Source: JACQGZ01 sp050695215 (GTDB lineage Bacteria > Sysuimicrobiota > Sysuimicrobiia > Sysuimicrobiales > Humicultoraceae). From it: DNA of 64,000 nucleotides. The position numbers and the translations under genes are program-made. The notes below the pieces were generated by a model. That model was not told the DNA's origin. It was given only the letters and a program-made list of their open reading frames with translations, and ran no database searches. Positions within the stretch are counted from its first letter, which is position 1. Every line of letters starts with the position of its first letter. This document shows positions 41,891-48,801 of the stretch, piece after piece. The stretch is from contig JBOGSD010000004.1 of the NCBI GenBank assembly GCA_050695215.1, positions 1 through 64,000 of the forward strand, read 5' to 3'.

Positions 41891-42820
41891 ATGGCCGGCG
41901 GGCTGGCGGTCTGGTGGCGGGCCGTCCGCCCCTTCTCTCTCACCGCCTCGGTCGCGCCCATCCTGGTCGGGTCGGCCGCGGCGCTCCAGGGCGGCGGCGC
42001 CCCCTTCCCCGCGAACCTGGCCACCTTCCATCTCGATCGCTTCCTCGCCGCCCTCATCGGGGCGGTGGCGATCCACGCGGGCACCAATCTGATCAACGAC
42101 TACTACGACCACATCCGCGGCGTGGACACCCCCGGCTCGATCGGACCCAGCGGCATGATCCAGCAGGGGCGGCTCCCGGCCCGCGCGGTGTTCGGCGGCG
42201 GGCTGGCGCTCTTTGCCATCGGCGGCGCCCTCGGGCTGTGGCTGGCCGCGGTGGCGGGCTGGCCGATCCTGGTGGTCGGGGTCGCCAGCGTGGCGGCGGG
42301 CTACGCGTACACCGGCGGTCCTCTCCCCTTTGGCTACATCGGGCTGGGGGATCTGATCGTCTTCCTCTTCATGGGACCGGTGATCGTGCTGGGCGCCCAC
42401 TACGTCCAGACGGGGACGCTGTCGGGAGGGGCGGCCTGGGCCTCACTGCCGGTGGCCGCGCTGGTCACGGCCATCCTCGTGGTTAACAACCTCCGCGATC
42501 TGTACACGGACCGGGCCAGGGGCAAGAGCACGCTGGCCACCCGGCTGGGGCCCAGGGGAACGAGGGTGGAGTACGTGGCGCTGGTCGCGGGCGCCTTCCT
42601 GACGATCATCGCAGGGGTGGCGCTCGGCCGCCTTCCCCCCCTGGCACTTATTGCCCTGCTGACGCTGCCGCGGGCCCGCACCGTCTGGGGGGTGGTTCGA
42701 GACGAAAGCGATCCTCTCGCCCTCACCCGCGCCGGCCTCCGCGGCACCGCCAACCTGCATCTCCGCGTTGGCATTGTGCTGGCCTGGGCCTTCCTCTTTC
42801 CCCTGCCGCAAACCCCTTGA
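41891..42820 (+). CDS. menA: 1,4-dihydroxy-2-naphthoate prenyltransferase MenA-like (UbiA family)
   Basis: 309 residues with eight or nine helices. The two Asp-rich sites of UbiA prenyltransferases are NLINDYYDHIRGVDTPG and NNLRDLYTDRARGKSTLA; the PSGMIQQG loop and the latter site match MenA closely, which attaches the prenyl chain to dihydroxynaphthoate in menaquinone synthesis. It follows the importer by 11 bases, so could be in the same transcript. No other men gene is visible. A different aromatic acceptor cannot be ruled out. Confidence 0.85.
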   Translation: MAGGLAVWWRAVRPFSLTASVAPILVGSAAALQGGGAPFPANLATFHLDRFLAALIGAVAIHAGTNLINDYYDHIRGVDTPGSIGPSGMIQQGRLPARAVFGGGLALFAIGGALGLWLAAVAGWPILVVGVASVAAGYAYTGGPLPFGYIGLGDLIVFLFMGPVIVLGAHYVQTGTLSGGAAWASLPVAALVTAILVVNNLRDLYTDRARGKSTLATRLGPRGTRVEYVALVAGAFLTIIAGVALGRLPPLALIALLTLPRARTVWGVVRDESDPLALTRAGLRGTANLHLRVGIVLAWAFLFPLPQTP

Positions 42821-42850
42821 CGACCAGGTGCTCCACCTTTTCAGAGGGGT

Positions 42851-42882
42851 GAGGCTGTGCCTCCTTTCACAGGCTGGCTGTG
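42851..42882 (+). other. Two small hairpins after menA
   Basis: GAGGC-TGT-GCCTC (42851-42863) and CACAG-GCTGG-CTGTG (42868-42882) lie in the gap between menA and the small gene at 42970. The first is followed by CTTTC and might be a weak terminator; they could also be a leader structure. Confidence 0.25.
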
Positions 42883-42969
42883 ACTCCGGCCATCGGCCCG
42901 GGGCGGGCACACGCGTACCCTCAAATCAGTTGTTCAAGTTTCTCAGGGTCCGGTAGGGAGGTGAACGCG

Positions 42970-43191
42970 TTGTTCCGCCATCCCGATATCTTCGAGCAGG
43001 TCGTCAGGGAGCAGCGGTCCGCTCTGCGATTCGAGGCCGAGCGCGAGCGCCTGGCCCGTCTGGCGGGTGGCTCTCGACCCGCGGCGGGGTTCTCCCTGGC
43101 GAAGGTCCTGGGCCGGGTGCGCGTGCGGCTGACAGCGCCCCGTGGTGCAGCGGCCGCGCTGCCCCGCACGGCGCACCCCTCAGGCGCCTGA
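42970..43191 (+). CDS. Small basic protein, unknown function
   Basis: About 73 residues if TTG 42970 is the start, which has GGAGG 8 bases upstream; GTG 42961 overlaps that site. It opens FRHPDIFEQVVREQRSALRF, then a charged helix RERLARLAG and a basic tail with KVLGRVRVRL. The first helix resembles short proteins of unknown function seen in several GC-rich bacteria, as I recall; I can give no name. A strong hairpin follows. Coding is supported by the ribosome site and terminator, not by a known family. Confidence 0.5.
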   Translation: MFRHPDIFEQVVREQRSALRFEAERERLARLAGGSRPAAGFSLAKVLGRVRVRLTAPRGAAAALPRTAHPSGA

Positions 43192-43211
43192 GCGCACAGT
43201 CCGATCAGTTG

Positions 43212-43248
43212 GGCTACAGGCACACCCGTGAGGAGGTGTGCCTGAGCC
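43212..43248. terminator. Bidirectional terminator between the small gene and the Crp-type gene
   Basis: CAGGCACACC (43217-43226) and GGTGTGCCTG (43235-43244) form a perfect 10-bp stem with an 8-base loop; GGCT/AGCC extend it past one bulged A. It lies between the convergent ends of the small gene and the Crp-type gene and is followed by CTTTAG. Confidence 0.75.
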
Positions 43249-43249
43249 T

Positions 43250-43942
43250 TTAGTAGATCCGCCGGCGTAGCCGGTCGGGGTCACGCAGGACGATCTGGCG
43301 ACCGTGAAGCTCCACCAGGGCCTGCTCGCGAAAGGCGGCGAGGGCCCGGTTCACCCGCTCCCGCGTGGCCCCGACCATGGTGGCCAGTTCCGTCTGCGTG
43401 AGATCCAGGTCGATAGTAATGCGGCCGCCTTCGCCCCGGTGGCCGTAGCGTCCGGCCAGTTCCAACAAGGCGCGGGCCACCCGGGCGTGCACGTCGAGGA
43501 ACGCCAGGCTTTCCGCGTAGTCGGTGACGTGGCGCAGTCGGGTGCTGAGCAGGCCGATCAACGCCCCCGCCAGTTCCGGAGAGGCGGCCAGGGCGGCCTG
43601 GAACTCCTCCCGCCCCAGGACCTGGGTCACCGTCTCCTCCAGCGCCTCGGCGCTGGCCGAGCGCGGCTGCCCGTCCAGCAGCGCTAGCTCCCCGAAGACC
43701 TCTCCCGGCCCGGCCACGTCGATCGTCAACTCCTCTCCTCGCTCCGCGGGGAGAAAGAAGCGGACGCGCCCCGACTCGATGACGTGCAGGCCGTCGCCCG
43801 GCTGGTCCTTGTGAAAGATCATCGTCCCGCGGCGGTAGCTTCGCCGGCGCAGGCGGCCGGCCAGTCCCGCCAGCGTCGCCTCGTCGAGCCCCGCAAAGAG
43901 GGAGACGCGTCGCAGCAGGGCGGCGGGGTCGGAGGCGACCAT
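43250..43942 (-). CDS. Crp/Fnr-family transcriptional regulator
   Basis: 230 residues. Cyclic-nucleotide-binding-like domain: LHVIESGRVRFFLPAERG and GEVFGELALLDGQPRSASAEAL, with the R-S pair of a cAMP-type phosphate loop. No FNR cysteines are seen. A helix-turn-helix follows: TQTELATMVGATRERVNRALA. So it may bind cAMP or another nucleotide. ATG overlaps the M24 peptidase stop by one base (TGATG), so both are expressed together. Confidence 0.92.
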   Translation of the reverse strand: MVASDPAALLRRVSLFAGLDEATLAGLAGRLRRRSYRRGTMIFHKDQPGDGLHVIESGRVRFFLPAERGEELTIDVAGPGEVFGELALLDGQPRSASAEALEETVTQVLGREEFQAALAASPELAGALIGLLSTRLRHVTDYAESLAFLDVHARVARALLELAGRYGHRGEGGRITIDLDLTQTELATMVGATRERVNRALAAFREQALVELHGRQIVLRDPDRLRRRIY

Positions 43943-45024
43943 CAGATCACCCGCACCGCGCGGTCCAGCGCGCTGAGGATCTCCCCGCCGCGCTCGGTGA
44001 CCACGACGATTTCTTCCAGCCGCACGCCGAAGTCGCCGAGGAGATAGATCCCCGGCTCGACGCTGAAGGTCATGCCCACCGCCAAGGGCGTCTCGTTGGT
44101 GTGCGTGATCGAGGGCGGCTCGTGACCGCTCACGCCGATGCCGTGCCCGGTGCGATGGGTGAACTGCGCGCCGTACCCGGCGCGCTCGATCACGCCCCGC
44201 GCGGCGCGGTCCACGTCGCGGATCGGCGCGCCCGGGCGCACCAGGGCGAGGGCCGCGGCCACCGCCTCTTCCACGATGGCGTGGACCTCCCAATAGCGGG
44301 CCGTCGGCGCACCAAGGAAGGCCATCCGCGTGATGTCGGACATATACCCGTCCAGCCGCCCGCCGCAATCGAGCAGGAGTGGTTCGCCCTCGCGGAGGCG
44401 GCGGTCCGACGAGCGATGGTGGGGATAGGCCGAGTTCGATCCGGAACCGGCGATCGCAGACGGCACCTCCTGAACCCCCTGGCGGCGGAACGCCTCTTCC
44501 GCCAGGCGCGCGACCTCAAGCTCGGTCAGCCCCGGGTGGACCGCGGCGAAGACCTCTGCCACGGTCACGTCGGCGGTGGCGGCGGATCGGCGCAGCGCCG
44601 CAATCTCCTCCGCGCTCTTGATCATGCGCAGCGGTGCCATCACCCGCGCGCCGGGAAGATAAGCCGCGTCCGGCCACTGGGCCTGCAGCAGCAGGAGGGC
44701 GTCGGCGCGCATCGTGTCGCCGGGGGCGATGACCCGGGGCTTCCCCAACCGGGCCTGCGATTCTCGGAGCGCTGCGGCGGGTCCCTCCGCGTCGGTGTAG
44801 ACGAGGGTGGGGAACGGGGTGTGCGCAGCCGCTTCCGCCGCGTTCAATTCCGGGACGACGAAGAGCGTTTCCTCCGAGTGGACAAAGAGATAACAGGGAC
44901 GTTCATCGGCGTGCGGCGAGTAGGAGAGGAGATATGAGAAGTCCTCCCCCGGAGGGATGACCAGGAGGTCGATCCCGTCGTCGCGCATACGTCGCCGCGC
45001 CGCGTCCACCCTCTGCGTCATCAT
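43942..45024 (-). CDS. M24-family metallopeptidase, Xaa-Pro dipeptidase type
   Basis: About 360 residues with a creatinase N-terminal domain (about 1-130) and the pita-bread catalytic domain. Metal ligands fall in LLLDCGGRLDGYMSDITRMA (two Asp), HRTGHGIG (His), SVEPGIYL (Glu) and LEEIVVVTE (Glu), the full M24 set. It should cleave Xaa-Pro dipeptides or short peptides. The start is uncertain: two adjacent ATGs at 45024-45019 with weak GAGG upstream. It diverges from nth with 40 bases between. Confidence 0.88.
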   Translation of the reverse strand: MMTQRVDAARRRMRDDGIDLLVIPPGEDFSYLLSYSPHADERPCYLFVHSEETLFVVPELNAAEAAAHTPFPTLVYTDAEGPAAALRESQARLGKPRVIAPGDTMRADALLLLQAQWPDAAYLPGARVMAPLRMIKSAEEIAALRRSAATADVTVAEVFAAVHPGLTELEVARLAEEAFRRQGVQEVPSAIAGSGSNSAYPHHRSSDRRLREGEPLLLDCGGRLDGYMSDITRMAFLGAPTARYWEVHAIVEEAVAAALALVRPGAPIRDVDRAARGVIERAGYGAQFTHRTGHGIGVSGHEPPSITHTNETPLAVGMTFSVEPGIYLLGDFGVRLEEIVVVTERGGEILSALDRAVRVI

Positions 45025-45052
45025 CCTCGCGTCAGACCTCCCCAGGGCATTG

Positions 45053-45058
45053 TACGAT
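45053..45058 (+). promoter_or_regulatory. -10 element placed for a leaderless nth transcript
   Basis: TACGAT (45053-45058) resembles TATAAT and lies only 6 bases before the GTG of nth (45065). A start of transcription 7 bases past this element would be the GTG itself, so the mRNA would have no leader. No ribosome binding site stands before that GTG. Confidence 0.4.
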
Positions 45059-45064
45059 AGCGGC

Positions 45065-45805
45065 GTGCCCATCCTCCCGCTCCGACTGCCCACGCGCGAA
45101 TCTCCGCCTGCCGCGCGTCGGCGCGCCGGGAAGATCGTCGGCGTGCTGCGGCGCCGCTATCCCGACCCGCGCGTCCCCCTCCGCCATGAGAACGCCTTTC
45201 AGCTCCTGGTCGCCACCATTCTCTCGGCGCAGTGCACCGACGCGATGGTCAACCGCGTCACCCCAGGCCTCTTCGCCCGCTACCGCACCCCCCGCGATTT
45301 CGCCGCGGCGCGGGTACGCGACGTGGAGAAGATCATCCGCCCGACCGGCTTCTTCCGGCAGAAGACCAAGGCGATCATGAGGGCGAGCCGCGACCTGCTG
45401 GAGCGGTTTGACGGCGAGGTGCCTGCGACGATGGAGGACCTGGTCAGCCTCGGCGGCGTCGGCCGCAAGACCGCCAATGTCCTCCTCGGCGGCTTCTTCG
45501 GCCTCCCCGGCGTGGTCGTCGATACGCACGTGCGGCGGCTCAGCCGCCGGCTGGCGCTCACCGGCTGGGAGGACCCCGCCCGGATTGAACAAGACTTGAT
45601 GCGCCTGGTCCCCCGGCGCGAGTGGTCGGACTTCTCCCTGCGTCTCATCTTTTTCGGGCGGGAGGTCTGCACCGCGCGCAGCCCGCGCTGTCCGACCTGT
45701 CCACTGAACCGCCTCTGCCCATCGGCTCCCTACCGCGGGGCGCCCCCCTGGATGGTGCGGCGAGGCCGCGCTCAGGCCGCCGGCCGCGGCGCAAAGCGTC
45801 CGTAG
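45065..45805 (+). CDS. nth: Endonuclease III
   Basis: 246 residues, GTG start. Helix-hairpin-helix DLVSLGGVGRKTANVLLGG with catalytic Lys K135, GVVVDTHVRRLSRRL with catalytic Asp D153, and the 4Fe-4S ligands C202, C209, C212 and C218 (spacing 6-2-5). It removes oxidized pyrimidines and nicks the DNA. Its 3' end overlaps the convergent mutY-like gene by 34 bases. The start region has no ribosome site, fitting a leaderless mRNA. Confidence 0.95.
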   Translation: MPILPLRLPTRESPPAARRRAGKIVGVLRRRYPDPRVPLRHENAFQLLVATILSAQCTDAMVNRVTPGLFARYRTPRDFAAARVRDVEKIIRPTGFFRQKTKAIMRASRDLLERFDGEVPATMEDLVSLGGVGRKTANVLLGGFFGLPGVVVDTHVRRLSRRLALTGWEDPARIEQDLMRLVPRREWSDFSLRLIFFGREVCTARSPRCPTCPLNRLCPSAPYRGAPPWMVRRGRAQAAGRGAKRP

Positions 45806-46422
45806 CTACGGCAGAAGCTGCGCATTGGGCACCCCCCGCAGGCCGGTCTTCTGGCCGTGCAGACGAGCGCGCCGAAGTCCATCAGGGCCTGATTGAAGTC
45901 ATAGGGACGGCGGGGCAGCAGACGGTCGGCCAGCGCCCAGACCCGCCGGTCGGGAACCGCGCGGCCGAAGAAGACCCGCTGCAGCACCCGGCGCACGTTG
46001 GTATCTACCACCGCGGCCCGGCGGCGGAAGGCAAACGCGCGCACCGCCCCCGCCGTGTAGGGGCCGATGCCCTTGAGGGCCAGGAGCGCGTCGCGGTCTT
46101 CGGGGAGACGACCCCCGTGGCGGCGCAGCACCTCGTGGGCAATGGTCCAGAGCCGCACGGGGCGAATATTGTACCCGAGGGGGTACCAGGTCTCACGCAC
46201 CTCACCCACCCGCGCCCGCGCGAGTGCTTCAATCGAAGGATAGCGCCGCAGAAACTCCCCGTACTTGGGCAAGACCCGCTCCACCTGGGTCTGCTGCAGC
46301 ATGATCTCGGAGACGAGAATGCGATAGGGGTCGGCGGTGCGGCGCCAGGGGAGCGCCCGGCCGCCCCGCCGGTACCAGCGCAGCAGGCGGCGGACGAAGA
46401 GGGTCTGGGTGCGCGTCTTCAC
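45772..46422 (-). CDS. mutY: A/G-specific adenine glycosylase, short form
   Basis: 216 residues if GTG 46422 is the start. Catalytic Glu in DPYRILVSEIMLQQTQVERV (E39), helix-hairpin-helix LLALKGIGPYTAGAVRAFAF, VVDTNVRRVL with D140, and 4Fe-4S ligands C188, C195, C198, C204. It lacks the C-terminal NUDIX-like domain that reads 8-oxoG, so it may be a less specific glycosylase or act like a MIG-type. The frame is open to 46542, but that stretch includes the tandem repeat and lacks family similarity. Convergent with nth, overlapping 34 bases. Confidence 0.88.
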   Translation of the reverse strand: MKTRTQTLFVRRLLRWYRRGGRALPWRRTADPYRILVSEIMLQQTQVERVLPKYGEFLRRYPSIEALARARVGEVRETWYPLGYNIRPVRLWTIAHEVLRRHGGRLPEDRDALLALKGIGPYTAGAVRAFAFRRRAAVVDTNVRRVLQRVFFGRAVPDRRVWALADRLLPRRPYDFNQALMDFGALVCTARRPACGGCPMRSFCRSYGRFAPRPAA

Positions 46423-46455
46423 GTGTGTCGGCTTCGGGACAGTCTCCAGGTTCGC

Positions 46456-46501
46456 GGGGAACGCTCCCTTTCCTCGCCGGGGAACGCTCCCTTTCCTCGC
46501 C
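46456..46501. repeat. Two exact tandem copies of a 23-base unit upstream of mutY
   Basis: GGGGAACGCTCCCTTTCCTC plus GCC occurs at 46456-46478 and again at 46479-46501, with GGGG of a third copy after that. Each copy can form a GGGA-ACGC-TCCC hairpin. It lies between mutY and ndk. Confidence 0.85.
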
Positions 46502-46601
46502 GGGGCGTACCTGTGTCGCGGCGCACCGTTCTGCAGTATCATCCTGAGACGGTTGCCGCGGCGAGCATACGTGCGGCGGCCGTCGCACCGGAGGAGAGCG
46601 G

Positions 46602-47198
46602 ATGTCTGACGTCCGGCACCAACGCACGCTCGTCTTCGTCAAACCCGACGGGGTGCAGCGCAGCCTGGTCGGTGAGATCCTGGGCCGCTTCGAGCGCGCG
46701 GGGTTGCGGCTCGTCGGGTTGAAGATGGTCCGGGCGCAGCCGGACTTCCTGGAGCGGCACTATCCCGGCGACGAGGGTTTCCTCCGGACGATCGGCGGCA
46801 AGACGAAAGAGGCCTTCGCGGCGGCGGGGCTGGACGTCAAGGCCCAAACCGGCAGCGACGACACGCTCGCCATCGGCCGGTCGGTGCGGGGGTGGCTGAT
46901 CGAGTACGTCGCCAGCAGCCCCGTCGTGGCCTGTGTCCTGGAGGGCATCCAGGCCGTCTCCACCGTGCGCAAGATCGTGGGGGACACCCTGCCGTTCCGT
47001 GCCGCCCCCGGCACCATCCGCGGGGATTTCTCCATCGACTCCCCGACGGTGGCCAACCTGCAGCGCCGTCCCGTCCGCAACCTGGTGCACGCCTCCGGCA
47101 CGGTGGAGGAGGCGGCCGTAGAGATCGCCCTGTGGTTCGCCCCGGAGGAGTTGTTCGACTACCGGCGGGTGGACGAAGGGCTGATTCAGGGCGACTGA
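46602..47198 (+). CDS. ndk: Nucleoside diphosphate kinase with an insertion
   Basis: 198 residues, about 50 longer than the usual 140-150. TLVFVKPDGVQRSLVGEIL at the N terminus, GIQAVSTVRKIVGDTLP and the active-site NLVHASGT with phospho-histidine H163 make it Ndk. The extra segment (about residues 55-95: GDEGFLRTIGGKTKEAFAAA and following) sits in the Kpn-loop region before RGWLIEYVASSPVVACVLEG. It balances nucleoside triphosphates. Ends with a 13-base overlap onto the convergent next gene. Confidence 0.92.
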   Translation: MSDVRHQRTLVFVKPDGVQRSLVGEILGRFERAGLRLVGLKMVRAQPDFLERHYPGDEGFLRTIGGKTKEAFAAAGLDVKAQTGSDDTLAIGRSVRGWLIEYVASSPVVACVLEGIQAVSTVRKIVGDTLPFRAAPGTIRGDFSIDSPTVANLQRRPVRNLVHASGTVEEAAVEIALWFAPEELFDYRRVDEGLIQGD

Positions 47199-47947
47199 TC
47201 GATCGCCCGGGCCACCATCCAGCATGAGACCGACAGCACGTTGCCGCGTTGCGGCTCCGCCGGCAGCGTCTCGCGGTCGGCCAGCACCGCCAGCCCCACC
47301 TTCTCGACGGCGACCCGCAGCTGCCAGTACGGCGCGCCGCTGACCCGGTTCGTCAGCAGCTCGGCCTCCTCGACGAGACCCGTCATCAGCGCGGTAGACT
47401 CGGGGTCGGCTTCCGGCGCGTCCGCCCCGAAGTGGGCCGCCGAGACCACAGAGCGCAGCGGCGGCCGGTATTGCGTCTGGCGGGTGCGGTCATAGGCCGC
47501 CGCGTCGGGGGAGAGGGCGGCCTCGGAGGCGATCGCGCAGATCTCCACCGCCGCGATCGCCCCGGTGCGCAGCCGGGGCCGCGCCAGCGCGAAGTTCACG
47601 ACGTCGAGGCGTAGCGGAAAGGCGCCGGAGAGCGGCTCGTCGGGCTCTACCGGCTCGACCCAGCCTTCGACCCAACCCTGACCTTCGCTCTCGGCATCCT
47701 CGCCCACCGCCGTGATAGCCAGCCGCAGCGGGGAAGGCGCCCGGTGGAAGGGCGTCGCCTCGACCACGTCGCCCTCCACATCGACCAGCGCCCAAATCTC
47801 CGGCCCGCCGCCCACCTCCCACCGAACCAGCGCACCCCCGCCGGGGAGCGCGGTGCGCACCCCTTCGGCCGCCGCCCGCGCCTTCAACCGCTCGTACTCG
47901 GCCATCTCCCGGATGGGAAAGCCGATGCAGGCGAAATGGCTGGACAC
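47186..47947 (-). CDS. Uncharacterized protein, no recognized domain
   Basis: 253 residues, soluble, acidic, with mainly beta-type sequence: MSSHFACIGFPIREMAEYER, then LVRWEVGGGPEIWALVDVEG and later SAPYWQLRVAVEKVGLAVLA-like strands. I do not recognise a family. No signal peptide or membrane helix. It lies between the SirB1-like gene (12 bases upstream on the same strand) and ndk, so may share a transcript with the upstream gene. Good codon use and position support it as a gene. Confidence 0.6.
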   Translation of the reverse strand: MSSHFACIGFPIREMAEYERLKARAAAEGVRTALPGGGALVRWEVGGGPEIWALVDVEGDVVEATPFHRAPSPLRLAITAVGEDAESEGQGWVEGWVEPVEPDEPLSGAFPLRLDVVNFALARPRLRTGAIAAVEICAIASEAALSPDAAAYDRTRQTQYRPPLRSVVSAAHFGADAPEADPESTALMTGLVEEAELLTNRVSGAPYWQLRVAVEKVGLAVLADRETLPAEPQRGNVLSVSCWMVARAIDQSP

Positions 47948-47959
47948 CGGCTCAGCGGC

Positions 47960-48784
47960 TCAATTGAGCCGGCGCATCTGCAGTTGGAGGCGGATCAGAT
48001 GCGCCTGGATGCGCGCCCGGTCCGGCGCCTCGGGCGCCTCGGCCAGGTACCGCTCCAGATGCGGCACCGCGTCGCGCAGCTGCCCCGCCCGGGCGAGCAG
48101 GAGGCCCAGGTCGCGGCGCTCCTCCGCCGCCGGCAGAACAAGCAGAATCCGCTCGCTGCAGCGGACCGCCCGCGGGAAGTCTTCTCGCGTCACGTAAACA
48201 TGCTTGAGGTTGCGCAGCAGGCGGGCGATAGTCTCGTGTGGCGTGGCGGGGCGCAGCACCGCCGGATCGAGGGCCGCTGCCGGCCCAAACTGCTCGAGGG
48301 TGAGCAGACGGAAGTCGCTCTCGGTAAGGAGCCAGCCCTCGTTGAACGCGTCCAGGAAGAACGGCTCGGGGGCGGCCCGGTAGACGACGATGAAGTGGCC
48401 GGGGAAGGAGACGCCCGACAGCGGCAACCCCAGCCGGCCTCCCACGGCGACGTAGAGGATCGACAGGGTGATCGGGATGCCCACCCGCCGGTCGAGGACC
48501 TCGTTGAGAAAGCTGTTGCGCGGATCGTAATAGTCCCCCACGTTGCCCCGGAAGCCGAGGTGGCCGAAGAGGTGATCGGATAACAACTGCGCCAGCCGGT
48601 GGGGTTCCAGTTCGCGGCGCAGCCGGGCCGCCACCGCGCGGGCCATCTCGTCCAGCCGGTCCTGGTGGGCGGCGACGTCCAGCCCTGGATACTCCTCCGC
48701 CGCGACCAGCAGCGCCGCCTCGTCCAGGGAGATCGCCTCCGGGGCCTGGGCCATGAGGACGGCGAAGCGCTCGCGCACGCCCAT
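47960..48784 (-). CDS. SirB1-like transglutaminase-fold protein with C-terminal TPR
   Basis: 274 residues. SFLNEVLDRRVGIPITLSIL and LPLSGVSFPGHFIVVYRA are the SirB1 transglutaminase-like motifs (a small domain with a conserved histidine and usually no active Cys). A TPR-like part follows, with RNLKHVYVTREDFPRAVRCS. Role in bacteria is unclear; the neighbourhood has been linked to gene regulation in some species. Follows the ATPase gene by 17 bases. Confidence 0.85.
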   Translation of the reverse strand: MGVRERFAVLMAQAPEAISLDEAALLVAAEEYPGLDVAAHQDRLDEMARAVAARLRRELEPHRLAQLLSDHLFGHLGFRGNVGDYYDPRNSFLNEVLDRRVGIPITLSILYVAVGGRLGLPLSGVSFPGHFIVVYRAAPEPFFLDAFNEGWLLTESDFRLLTLEQFGPAAALDPAVLRPATPHETIARLLRNLKHVYVTREDFPRAVRCSERILLVLPAAEERRDLGLLLARAGQLRDAVPHLERYLAEAPEAPDRARIQAHLIRLQLQMRRLN

Positions 48785-48801
48785 GGAGCCGGGATTCCGG
48801 A

